From Fibrobacter sp. UWH6 (lineage in GTDB: Bacteria > Fibrobacterota > Fibrobacteria > Fibrobacterales > Fibrobacteraceae), in assembly GCF_900142465.1 (NCBI RefSeq), contig NZ_FRAX01000004.1, forward strand, positions 218,202 through 282,201: a stretch of 64,000 nt of DNA. Reading direction: 5' to 3'. The position numbers and the translations under genes are program-made. Below, one piece after another: positions 53,937 through 62,631 of this stretch (within the stretch, counting starts at the first letter, position 1; every line of letters starts with the position of its first letter). The notes under the pieces are model-generated. The model was not told the origin of the DNA. It ran no database searches and saw nothing but the letters and a program-made list of their open reading frames with translations.

Positions 53937-54824
53937 ATGTCTGGTATTGAGTATTCCTTCATTGTTCCTCATCATAATAACCCTGAATTGCTGAATCGAT
54001 TGATTGCGTCGATTCCTTTGCGTGATGATGTAGAAATCATCGTTGTCGATGATAATAGTGATGAAGCGAAAAAGCCTGTAGAATTAAGAAGTGATTGTAG
54101 ATTTTTGAAACTTTCGTCTTCTGATTCGATGGGGGCTGGAAAAGCACGCAATGTCGGATTGGATCATGCGAATGGAAGGTGGTTGCTGTTTGCTGATTGT
54201 GATGACTGTTATGAAGAGGGCTTTTTGAATGTTTTGGATAATTACGTCAATTCAGAAATAGACATCCTATATTACGATGTTTTTTATGCGTGGGATCCTG
54301 TTCAGAAAAAGGAACGCTGGCCTCAGAAATATAGCGTGGCTATAGCTAATTATTTGAAAGATAGAAGTAGCGTTTATTGGCAAAAAATGGTCAAGCATGT
54401 TATCCAGGGACCATGGAATTTCATGATCCGAAGAGAATACGTCCTTGGAATAAACGCGCGATTTGAGGAAGTCCCTAAGGGAAACGACGCGTACTTCCAT
54501 CATTACGTTGCGATGAATACGAATCGTTTTGAAATTGTTGAAAATAAAATCTACTATTGGCTATGGAATGAAGGGGGGATAACGGGGAAAAAAAGGTCTA
54601 AGGATGCTTATCTTTCTGAGATTCCTCATAATGCAAAATTGCTAAATATGAGAGCTGAAGCGGGTGCCTGGAATACGATTCCCCCTTTTTATAAGGGCTT
54701 TGGAAAAGTGAAATCAGATTGTGGAATTTTCTTTTCTGTAAAATGGCTTTGCCTGAATTTCTTTTCAGAAGTTCCTTGGTTTAGAGTGTGGCTTGAACGA
54801 AAGAAAATGGAGCTGCGAAAATGA
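53937..54824 (+). CDS. Family 2 glycosyltransferase
   Basis: 295 aa. GT-A fold: SFIVPHHNNPELLNRLI, IIVVDDNSD, GKARNVGLDHANGRWLLFADCDD (DxD metal site). Start ATG at 53937 with GAGGAG 5 nt upstream. It adds a sugar to the lipid-linked unit; donor unknown. Overlaps the next gene by 4 bp. Confidence 0.9.
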   Translation: MSGIEYSFIVPHHNNPELLNRLIASIPLRDDVEIIVVDDNSDEAKKPVELRSDCRFLKLSSSDSMGAGKARNVGLDHANGRWLLFADCDDCYEEGFLNVLDNYVNSEIDILYYDVFYAWDPVQKKERWPQKYSVAIANYLKDRSSVYWQKMVKHVIQGPWNFMIRREYVLGINARFEEVPKGNDAYFHHYVAMNTNRFEIVENKIYYWLWNEGGITGKKRSKDAYLSEIPHNAKLLNMRAEAGAWNTIPPFYKGFGKVKSDCGIFFSVKWLCLNFFSEVPWFRVWLERKKMELRK

Positions 54825-55723
54825 AGAAACACGTTTTTATGATTTTGGCTCATAATAATCCTGAGTATTTAAATCGTATGGTTTCGATGCTTGATGCTCC
54901 CAATCATTTTTTTATCGTCCATATTGATAAAAAAAACGAATTGCTTTTGGAGCACTCTGCAATCACCCTTTTAAAAGAAAAGAAAAACTGCACTGTGTTT
55001 AGTGAGGTTTCCGTAAATTGGGGGGGACTCACTCAGGTTCTTGCGACATTGGCTTTGGTTAGAAAGGCTTTGAACTCTGAAGACCATTACGATTATTTCC
55101 ACTTGATTTCGGGATGCGACCTTCCCTTGGTTTCTGCAACCGAAATGGATAGAATGGTTGAAAATGATTCAATTAAAGGCTATGTGGGCCTGGTTGAGAT
55201 GGACTGGAGCGGACTGCGGAAGTTGTCGAGTAGATATAGACTGTTCCATTTTAACGACTTTGCTGACCGAAGAAACCATAATTTGAAAACAATCCTTTGC
55301 CGTTCCATTGAAATGGCGGAAAAAGTTTTTTCAAAGATCGGTGTTTATCCAAGATGTGATTTAAAAATGCCTGTATATAAGGGCTCTCAGTGGTGGTCTT
55401 TAAGTCGTGATGTTATTTGCTACGTAGATGATTTCTTAAAGGATCATCCGAAATACATAAAAAGATTCCAGTGGACGTCTTGCATTGATGAAATCTTTTT
55501 TCATACAATTGTATTCAACAGTCCGTTTGCTAGCGTGATTGAAAAAAATAATCATCGCTATATAGACTGGAGAAAGCTATCGAAAAAAGACAAACCTCCT
55601 CGAATACTCACCGAGGATGCAATTCCTGAAATTGAAAAAGGGTGTTTTTGGTTTGCTAGAAAAACTGATCCAAAAAAATCAGAGTTGTTGATAAAGTATT
55701 TTGAAGAGAAAGTGAAAGGCTAG
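54821..55723 (+). CDS. Core-2/I-branching-type glycosyltransferase (GT14)
   Basis: 300 aa. GT14 features: MILAHNNPEYLNRMVSML, FFIVHIDKK, VNWGGLTQVLATLALV, YFHLISGCDLPLVS, GSQWWSLSRD and SCIDEIFFHTIV. In bacteria this family often adds xylose or N-acetylglucosamine branches. Start overlaps the GT2 stop (ATGA). Confidence 0.9.
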   Translation: MKKHVFMILAHNNPEYLNRMVSMLDAPNHFFIVHIDKKNELLLEHSAITLLKEKKNCTVFSEVSVNWGGLTQVLATLALVRKALNSEDHYDYFHLISGCDLPLVSATEMDRMVENDSIKGYVGLVEMDWSGLRKLSSRYRLFHFNDFADRRNHNLKTILCRSIEMAEKVFSKIGVYPRCDLKMPVYKGSQWWSLSRDVICYVDDFLKDHPKYIKRFQWTSCIDEIFFHTIVFNSPFASVIEKNNHRYIDWRKLSKKDKPPRILTEDAIPEIEKGCFWFARKTDPKKSELLIKYFEEKVKG

Positions 55724-56992
55724 ATGGAAAATAAAACTCCTAATATTGAATATACGGTCAAAAATAATATTTGTACGGGTTGTGGTGTTTGCCAGGGGGC
55801 CTGTCTCTCTGGTGCAATTTCCATGATTGTAATCAATGGAGAATTTAGACCATCAGTAGATTTGAGTAAATGCAATAACACAAAGGGATGCCATCGTTGC
55901 TTTGATGTATGTCCTGGTGTTGGGATTAATTTGCAGGAGCAGGCTGGTAAAATATTTACTGATGATGGTGTTCAGGAAAATAAATACATTGGCAGATTCT
56001 TGAATTGTTATGTGGGACACAGTAATGATCAGGATTTGAGATACCATGCCGCAAGTGGGGGAACTTTAAGTCAATTTTTAATCTGGTTACTAGAAAATGA
56101 CAAAATTGATGGTGCTGTTGTCACAAGGTTTGAAAAGGAGTCCCTTTTAAAAGTTAAAACGTTTATTGCAAAGACTAAGGCGGAAATTCTTTCTGCTAAA
56201 AGCTCCAAATATGCACCGACCTCATTGTATGGGATTGTTGCTGAATTAAAGGCTGAACAAAAAAAACGTTTTGTTGTTGTTGGTGTACCCTGTCAAATTG
56301 AAGGTATGCGTAAATTGCTTACGGTTGACAAAAAACTGCAAGAAAAAGTATGCGGTTTGATTTCTGTATATTGCTCTGGGTCACGAACCTTTAATTTTAC
56401 AGAATATGTGCTGAAGGAACGAAATATTGACTTGGATAAATTGAATTATCTTGCTTATCGAGATAATGGTTGTTTGGGTGGCTTGGTAGCAAAAGGTGAA
56501 AACATAGACTTTTATGAGGATTATCAAAGCTATAGCCATCCATTACGATCAATGTTTTTCCCAAGACGTTGTGTTTTATGCGCTGACCATTTTGGCGAAT
56601 TGAGCGATGTTTCTTTTGGTGACATTCACATAGCTCCATATTCTGAAGACAAAATTGGTGTTAACTCTGTTGTTGTCAGAACTACGAAATGGGGAGAATT
56701 GCTTGAAAATGCAAAAAAATCTGGTGCACTAACTTTAGAAAATTTGGATTCTGCAAAATTGATTGAGTCTCAAATTATGTCTAAGGTAAAAAAAAATCGT
56801 AATGTTTCTTTTGGAATGCTTCTAAAAAAACTTGGAAAGACTGCTCCTGATTTTGGGGCGGCGTATGATGCCCGAGTGGGTTTGAAAACTATTTTAAATT
56901 ATGCTCAAATTCGTCTTCAACAGTTTATCGGTCGTCATAAAAGGCTTTGGTTTCTAATTCCCTTCTTAAAGGCTAAGGTTAAGATTTACTAA
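55724..56992 (+). CDS. F420 hydrogenase/dehydrogenase beta-subunit-like iron-sulfur protein
   Basis: 422 aa. N-terminal 4Fe-4S region with CTGCGVCQGAC and a second Cys cluster CHRCFDVCP, then the FrhB domains (YVGHSNDQDLRYHAASGGTLSQFL; GVPCQIEGMRKLL; FFPRRCVLCADHFGELSDVSFGD). Genes of this type are regularly paired with polysaccharide pyruvyl transferases, as here. The redox step in glycan assembly is not established. It overlaps the pyruvyl transferase start by 1 bp. Confidence 0.88.
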   Translation: MENKTPNIEYTVKNNICTGCGVCQGACLSGAISMIVINGEFRPSVDLSKCNNTKGCHRCFDVCPGVGINLQEQAGKIFTDDGVQENKYIGRFLNCYVGHSNDQDLRYHAASGGTLSQFLIWLLENDKIDGAVVTRFEKESLLKVKTFIAKTKAEILSAKSSKYAPTSLYGIVAELKAEQKKRFVVVGVPCQIEGMRKLLTVDKKLQEKVCGLISVYCSGSRTFNFTEYVLKERNIDLDKLNYLAYRDNGCLGGLVAKGENIDFYEDYQSYSHPLRSMFFPRRCVLCADHFGELSDVSFGDIHIAPYSEDKIGVNSVVVRTTKWGELLENAKKSGALTLENLDSAKLIESQIMSKVKKNRNVSFGMLLKKLGKTAPDFGAAYDARVGLKTILNYAQIRLQQFIGRHKRLWFLIPFLKAKVKIY

Positions 56993-58152
56993 TGAAAAAA
57001 ATTGGCTGTGTAATCGCTTATCGCAAGGGGCATACCAATTACGGTACCGCCTTGGTTGGCTATGCTCTTTTGAAGAAAATCCTGCAGCTTGGTTTTCAGG
57101 TAGAAGTGATAAATTATGTAAAGAGATTATCTGTAAAACAGAAAGTTGCTTTTGTTTTGAATGCGATTTTGTGCGGTGAGCTTAAGTGCATTGTAGAGCG
57201 CTTGACTTCGAAACGGGTGATGAAAAAATATCCCCGTTATGCAGCAGGAATTAAAGAACGAACTGCAATTGTTGAGGCATACAAAGAAAAAAAGTTGATT
57301 CCTCTTTTTAGGGATTTTGTAGGATATTCAGCTTTACACGAAGGCTCGAAACAATATGATGCCGTTGTCGTTGGCAGCGATCAGGTTTGGACTCCTATGT
57401 CTTTGCCTAATAAATTCTTTAACTTGTTGTTTGTGAGCGATTCTGTTCGCAAGGTCGCTTATGCCTCTAGTTTTGGAGTTAGTGTAATTCCGAATTTCCA
57501 GAAAGAGGCCACAGGCAAATACCTCGATCGCTTCTATAAAATTGGTGTTCGTGAGCAAAAGGGGAAGGAAATCGTAGATTCTTTGAGCCATCAGGTCGCT
57601 CAAGTCGTTGCCGATCCAACAATGCTTTTGAATGCAGAAGAATGGCGCGAAGAAATTTTTGCTGAGCCTCAACAAGTTGGCGAACCATATATTTTCTGCT
57701 ATTTCCTGGGCAACAATCAAGAGGCTCGCAAGGCTGCAAATGAATTGAAGGCAAAAACCGGTTTCAAGATTGTAACGTTGCGTCATATGGACGAATATGT
57801 TCCCGAAGATGAATCTTTTGGTGATGAAGCTCCTTATGATGTGGATCCCGATGGATTCCTACGGTTAATTCATAATGCCTCCTATGTTTGCACGGATTCA
57901 TTTCATTGTTCAGTATTCAGCATTCAGTTCCATAAGCAATTCATGACGTTCTATCGTTTTGCTCAAGGTGCAGCAACGGGACGTAATTCTCGAATCGATT
58001 CGCTGTTTAGCGTTTTGGGAATCAATCGTAATCGCCTTTATCAAGGGGATGTCTTTAAAATTGATGAAGCTGTTGACTGGAATGTCGTTGATGAAAAGTT
58101 AAGATCGTTGAGGGAAGAAAGTATTCGTTTCCTGCGAGAATCTTTGTCATGA
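56992..58152 (+). CDS. Polysaccharide pyruvyl transferase family protein
   Basis: 386 aa. CsaB/WcaK-type fold: N-terminal HTNYGTALVGYALLKKI, central DAVVVGSDQVW, GVREQKG, DPTMLL, and C-terminal VCTDSFHCSVFSIQFHKQF. Adds a pyruvate ketal to a sugar, giving the glycan a negative charge. Coupled by overlap both to the FrhB-like gene upstream and to the GH26 gene downstream (ATGA). Confidence 0.9.
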   Translation: MKKIGCVIAYRKGHTNYGTALVGYALLKKILQLGFQVEVINYVKRLSVKQKVAFVLNAILCGELKCIVERLTSKRVMKKYPRYAAGIKERTAIVEAYKEKKLIPLFRDFVGYSALHEGSKQYDAVVVGSDQVWTPMSLPNKFFNLLFVSDSVRKVAYASSFGVSVIPNFQKEATGKYLDRFYKIGVREQKGKEIVDSLSHQVAQVVADPTMLLNAEEWREEIFAEPQQVGEPYIFCYFLGNNQEARKAANELKAKTGFKIVTLRHMDEYVPEDESFGDEAPYDVDPDGFLRLIHNASYVCTDSFHCSVFSIQFHKQFMTFYRFAQGAATGRNSRIDSLFSVLGINRNRLYQGDVFKIDEAVDWNVVDEKLRSLREESIRFLRESLS

Positions 58153-59309
58153 TTATGAGAACCTTGGCTTTATTCCTGATTTTATTCCATTGTACTTTTG
58201 CGCAATGGAATAGTTGGAGTGATGCTTCAACGGTTCGTAAAAATTTATTGAAGGCTGCGAAAGAAGGGAAAACTTACTTTAGTCAGTTTCATGTTTATGA
58301 TGCAAGAAGTGAGCGGAACCATTTTTCTTCGGGATATAAAGAGGCTACTGGCGAGGACCTTTTTGTTTATGGTTTGGATTTCTATTACGCCACTGGCACG
58401 TACTTTGATTCAACCTATAAAGCCGATAATCGAAAGAGAATTATTGAAATCGTAAGAAAAATGTGGAAGGATAATGGTGCGATTCCTTCTTTTTCGTGGC
58501 ATTTGGAAAACCCGTATGTACCGTCTGATTTTGATAATTATATGGGATGTCGATACAGGAAAAGTTCTCAGGTTCCCGATTATCCTGCAAAACATAGATA
58601 TGTGATTCGAGAAATTTTGGAAGGAACTGGTGATACATGTGGCTATGGCAGATTTCGCTCAAAGGATGACTTCGCTAATGTTTACGAAACTCCAGCGAAG
58701 TGGTTTGATGCAAGAATAAAAGAGGTTGCTTCAATACTAAATGAATTGGTCGATGATGATGGCAAACCAATACCGATGATAATTCGTCTATGGCATGAGA
58801 TGGAGGATGATTGGATGTGGTGGGGCCGAAGCAGTGTATCTCCAAAGGATTATAAGGCTTTTTTTGTTTTAACAGAGAAAAGTATAAAACAGTATGCTCA
58901 GCGGGCTCAGATTCTTTGGGGATATGGGCCAGACCGACATTGGAAAGAATCTGATTTCTTTAAATGGTATCCTGGTGACGAATATGTTGATATAATTGGT
59001 TTTGATGACTATTCTATCGGGAGGGATGAAACTGATTTTCAGAATGTGATTAAAAGAGCTCAGTTTGTGTCGCGTGAGGCTGAAAAAAAAGGTAAAGTTG
59101 CAGCTCTTTTTGAAACAGACAATAAAGATTCCTCTACAACGAATATATTTTTTAGGTATCGATTGAAAAGATTGTTGCAAACGAATGGGGTGCGGTTGAG
59201 CTTGGTTCAGTTATGGTCTACAAGTAAAATTTCAAACGAGGCGCAGAGAGTAGACCGACTTGAATTTCTGAGTAATAATGCTATCATTATAAAAAGAAAG
59301 GGTGAATGA
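58149..59309 (+). CDS. Secreted glycoside hydrolase family 26 protein
   Basis: 386 aa with a signal peptide (MIMRTLALFLILFHCTFAQ). GH26 (beta-mannanase-type) TIM barrel: acid/base Glu217 in IIRLWHEMEDDWMWWG and nucleophile candidate Glu322 in ALFETD, with PSFSWHLENP and IIGFDDYS between. Cleaves beta-linked backbones such as mannan. It is overlapped by genes for glycan assembly on both sides, so it may trim or release the locus's own polymer rather than digest food; the AT-rich composition matches those neighbours. Substrate unknown. Confidence 0.88.
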   Translation: MIMRTLALFLILFHCTFAQWNSWSDASTVRKNLLKAAKEGKTYFSQFHVYDARSERNHFSSGYKEATGEDLFVYGLDFYYATGTYFDSTYKADNRKRIIEIVRKMWKDNGAIPSFSWHLENPYVPSDFDNYMGCRYRKSSQVPDYPAKHRYVIREILEGTGDTCGYGRFRSKDDFANVYETPAKWFDARIKEVASILNELVDDDGKPIPMIIRLWHEMEDDWMWWGRSSVSPKDYKAFFVLTEKSIKQYAQRAQILWGYGPDRHWKESDFFKWYPGDEYVDIIGFDDYSIGRDETDFQNVIKRAQFVSREAEKKGKVAALFETDNKDSSTTNIFFRYRLKRLLQTNGVRLSLVQLWSTSKISNEAQRVDRLEFLSNNAIIIKRKGE

Positions 59310-60364
59310 TTTTTATGCAGAATGTTATCATGTGCTGCTCCACATTGAACACCAAGGGTGGGATGGTCAGTGTGACGAAAAATTACCTCAGTTATTCAAA
59401 TTGGGGTGATTATAGGATTGATTTTATTCCAACCCATTTTGACACAAAAAAGTGGGTGCTCTTGATTTTTTTTGCCATTCAATTTGCAAAAATTTTGTTT
59501 GCAGTAAAAACACGCAAGTACAATATCGCTCATCTGCACACTGCGGAACGTGGTAGCTTTTGGAGAAAGTCCATGTTGATGAAATTTTTTCATCGTCATG
59601 GAATAAAAGTAATTTTGCATCATCATGCCGCTGAATTTGAAGATTTTTATGCAAAGTGCTCTGAACTGCAAAAAGAGAAAATAAGGAAAACTCTTGCTGA
59701 AGCGGATTTGAATATTGTTCTTAGTGAACGATTGATTTCCATGATAAAGGATAAAGAACCTTCCGCTAGAGTTGAAGTTCTTTATAATGCAGTTCCTTCC
59801 TATGAAAAAAATCCATATTCGTTAGAAGCTCGTAATGTGCTATTTATGGGTCGTCTTGGTGTGCGCAAAGGTACATTTGACTTGATTGAGGCTATCAAAC
59901 GGCTTGATGACAAGATTCCTGAAGATGTCAAGTTCTATCTGTGTGGAGACATGGGTGAAAATGAGGTGAGGGCTAAAGTCAAAGAACTTGGCGTTGAACA
60001 CAGGATTGCTCATGTTGGCTGGATTGATGGTGCTCAAAAAAAAGATTTCATTAGTAAATCTATGATTAACTGTTTGCCTTCTTATAATGAAGGTCTTCCA
60101 ATGACTATTCTGGAAACCATGGCTGCTGGCATTCCGAATATTTCCACGAACATTGCTTCGATTCCCGAAGTTATAATGGATGGGGAAAATGGCTTTCTTA
60201 TTGAACCGGGGGATGTTGATGCTCTAACGGAAAAATTGCTTCATTTGATAGTTGATGAAAAGCTACGTAGTGATTTCAGTGAAAAATCTTATAATTTGAT
60301 AAAAAATAACTTTTCTATTGATTCAAATATTATTAAATTAAAAGAGATTTTCAGAAATCTTTAG
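59306..60364 (+). CDS. Family 4 glycosyltransferase
   Basis: 352 aa, GT-B fold. N-terminal domain with NTKGGMVSVTKNYLSY; C-terminal nucleotide-sugar domain with VLFMGRLGVRKGTFDLIEAIKRL and the EX7E-type PSYNEGLPMTILETMAAGIPNISTNIASIPEVI. Overlaps the GH26 stop by 4 bp. ATG at 59306 or 59315. Confidence 0.92.
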   Translation: MIFMQNVIMCCSTLNTKGGMVSVTKNYLSYSNWGDYRIDFIPTHFDTKKWVLLIFFAIQFAKILFAVKTRKYNIAHLHTAERGSFWRKSMLMKFFHRHGIKVILHHHAAEFEDFYAKCSELQKEKIRKTLAEADLNIVLSERLISMIKDKEPSARVEVLYNAVPSYEKNPYSLEARNVLFMGRLGVRKGTFDLIEAIKRLDDKIPEDVKFYLCGDMGENEVRAKVKELGVEHRIAHVGWIDGAQKKDFISKSMINCLPSYNEGLPMTILETMAAGIPNISTNIASIPEVIMDGENGFLIEPGDVDALTEKLLHLIVDEKLRSDFSEKSYNLIKNNFSIDSNIIKLKEIFRNL

Positions 60365-60371
60365 GAGCAAT

Positions 60372-61124
60372 GTGAAGTTTATTCGTTTTTTAAATACCGA
60401 TATTTTGGCGATAACTCAAGAGGACCTTCTTCGGGATTTGAAGAAAGGTGTACTTTTTACTCCAAATTTGGATCATTTAGTAAAACTTCAAAAAGATCGT
60501 GATTTTTATGAGGCGTATCAACAAGCAGAATGGATTGTTTGTGATAGCATGGTTCTCTATTTTTGTTCAAAATTCTTGAAAAACAAGTTGCCAGATGTTG
60601 TTCCTGGTTCAAGTTTTTTCACAGAATTTTACAGATATCATGCTGCCGATGAAAATTGCAAAATTTTCTTACTTGGTGCGATGGATGGTGTTGCTGAAAA
60701 AGCGAAAGCAAAAATCAATGCTGCCGTTGGACGTGAAATTATTGTAGGAGCACACTCCCCAAGTTTTGGCTTTGAAAGAAAACTTGATGAGATTGAAAAT
60801 ATCATACAGATTGTTAATGAAAGTGGAGCTAATGTAGTTCTTGTTGGAGTGGGCGCTCCGAAACAGGAAAAGTTTATAATGAAGTACAAGGATCGCATGC
60901 CTGGGGTTGATATTTGGATGGCTCTTGGAGCTACCATTGACTTTGAAGCGGGGAATATTTCTAGAGCTCCTATTTTTATGCAGAAATGCGCAATGGAATG
61001 GCTTTATAGATTCTTTAAAGAACCCAAAAGAATGTTTCGTAGATATTTTTTGGATGATTTGAAATTTTTTTGGCTTTTCTTGAAACAAATTTTGGGTGTG
61101 TACAAAAATCCGTTCAAAACGTAA
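60372..61124 (+). CDS. WecG/TagA/CpsF-family glycosyltransferase (GT26)
   Basis: 250 aa. Family motifs: FTPNLDHLVKLQKD, AEWIVCDSMVLYFC, IFLLGAMDGVAEKA, ANVVLVGVGAPKQEKFI, and ALGATIDFEAGNISRAP with MEWLYRFFKEPKRM. WecG and TagA add ManNAc-type sugars to the undecaprenyl-linked first sugar. Start is GTG at 60372 with AGGAG 4 nt upstream. Last plus-strand gene of the AT-rich block; no initiating phosphoglycosyl transferase is in the window. Confidence 0.93.
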   Translation: MKFIRFLNTDILAITQEDLLRDLKKGVLFTPNLDHLVKLQKDRDFYEAYQQAEWIVCDSMVLYFCSKFLKNKLPDVVPGSSFFTEFYRYHAADENCKIFLLGAMDGVAEKAKAKINAAVGREIIVGAHSPSFGFERKLDEIENIIQIVNESGANVVLVGVGAPKQEKFIMKYKDRMPGVDIWMALGATIDFEAGNISRAPIFMQKCAMEWLYRFFKEPKRMFRRYFLDDLKFFWLFLKQILGVYKNPFKT

Positions 61125-61154
61125 GGATTTTTCGTACCCTTTGACAAAAAGTTG

Positions 61155-62630
61155 CTACAGCTTATTAAACAGTTCGTCCAGTTCCTGGATTCTGTTCCTG
61201 TAGCTTTGCTTTAGCATGAGTATGGCTTCGTCGAATGATTTGCTTTCGTCTCCGATAATGCCGTCGTTGATTTTTATGGGCCACATTTTGTTGTTGCGTT
61301 CGTTCGATTTGCTGATGTATGTATGAAGCGAATCGATAAAGCTGTCCATCTGGCCGAACTTTTCCTTGTACTTGTTCCACTGCTCGATGACTACTTCCTT
61401 GTAGCGGGTCTTCTTGAGCAGGGCTTTGTTCCACATGGCCTTTTCGAGCTTTATTCCGCTGATGGTGGAGGAGAATGTTTCCCAGTCGAAGTCCCAGACG
61501 GGGCCAGCGGTTAGCTTGGTCGTTGCGTCCTTGTGCATGTAGAAGCTTTTGGGGTGCTTGGGCTCTGTGTTTGTCGCGACTTCGTAGATAATCCAATACA
61601 GCGCCATGCTTTTTAGGTCGATGTAGTCTTCCGGATTCAGCAGGGATTCGTTATCGTAAAGGGCGGTCTCGAGGGTGTTTACGTAATTTTGTATGTACTC
61701 CTGTTGTTCTGCGGAGAGGTCTTCGAGATCGGGATCTTTGATCGTTGCGGGAATATTTCGGTATTTTGTTTTGAAGATGTTTTCCTTGTTGTTCTTGTCG
61801 AATTCCAGCAGGTAGGCGTTATTTCTTAGACCGAGTCGATTTTTCGAAAGTTCGATTTTTTCACAGAGGTAGTAGTTGCCCAGGAATTTCCTGTTGAGGT
61901 AGACTTCAACGAAACGGCCTGATGGCGTCCATCCGATTTCTGTGAATCTGGCGATTTCTAAGGCCAGTGCGTTTCTGATGAGGGTGCGGTCGCGATAGTT
62001 TGCCAGCAGTACCCACTTTTTTGCCTTGGGCATGCCGAACAGTGACGTTTTTTCGTTGAATTTTATGGCGTAGGGCTTCTTGACGTAGGTCCAGGTTGTG
62101 TTGCCGCGGCCTTTAATCGTCAGTTCCATGATTTCACTTTCTGGTGCGTTTTCGCCCCAGATTTGAAACTTTGCTGGAATCTCTGTTTCGCGATCTTTGA
62201 TTGCTCGGAAATTTTCAGTTTCAATGACAATCCTAGGAATTCCTGCGTATGGATATTCAGAGTCATCTAGGGGGAGATATTCTTTTGGATTTTTAGAACA
62301 GAGATTTTTGTTTATAACAATGGATCCATTGTTACATTCATACATGATTTGTGAAGAATCTTTCGATTCTGACAAATCTCCGACGGTGGAATCTTTTGAT
62401 TCTGGGCGAATTGTGACGATAGAATCTTCTGGAACTAGGTCTATCCATCGATACCCATTACAGTATTGTTTCTTGCCGAGTTTTGAATCATCAATGATTT
62501 CGCCGTAGCGATCGCCATCGCAAGCGTAAAATTTCCCGCTGAGCTCAAATTCATTTGAGTCGGATGAAAAGTCTGAACACCCGTTTAAAATCAAGAAAAA
62601 GAAAGCAATCAGTAGATAGGAAAACCTCAT
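61155..62630 (-). CDS. CotH-kinase-family lipoprotein
   Basis: 491 aa. Lipoprotein signal with lipobox LILNGC. An N-terminal 100-residue region with paired Cys and WxxL (KQYCNGYRWIDLVPED) resembles domains seen on Fibrobacter lipoproteins. Then the CotH kinase domain: MELTIKGRGNTTWTYVKKPYAIKF, WVLLANYRDRTLIRNALALEIAR, GNYYLCEKIEL, and the metal-site GPVWDFDWE. May phosphorylate or bind surface proteins; the substrate is unknown. Its start lies 2 bp from the end of the nucleotidyltransferase gene, so the two are probably co-transcribed. Confidence 0.88.
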   Translation of the reverse strand: MRFSYLLIAFFFLILNGCSDFSSDSNEFELSGKFYACDGDRYGEIIDDSKLGKKQYCNGYRWIDLVPEDSIVTIRPESKDSTVGDLSESKDSSQIMYECNNGSIVINKNLCSKNPKEYLPLDDSEYPYAGIPRIVIETENFRAIKDRETEIPAKFQIWGENAPESEIMELTIKGRGNTTWTYVKKPYAIKFNEKTSLFGMPKAKKWVLLANYRDRTLIRNALALEIARFTEIGWTPSGRFVEVYLNRKFLGNYYLCEKIELSKNRLGLRNNAYLLEFDKNNKENIFKTKYRNIPATIKDPDLEDLSAEQQEYIQNYVNTLETALYDNESLLNPEDYIDLKSMALYWIIYEVATNTEPKHPKSFYMHKDATTKLTAGPVWDFDWETFSSTISGIKLEKAMWNKALLKKTRYKEVVIEQWNKYKEKFGQMDSFIDSLHTYISKSNERNNKMWPIKINDGIIGDESKSFDEAILMLKQSYRNRIQELDELFNKL

Positions 62631-62631
62631 T

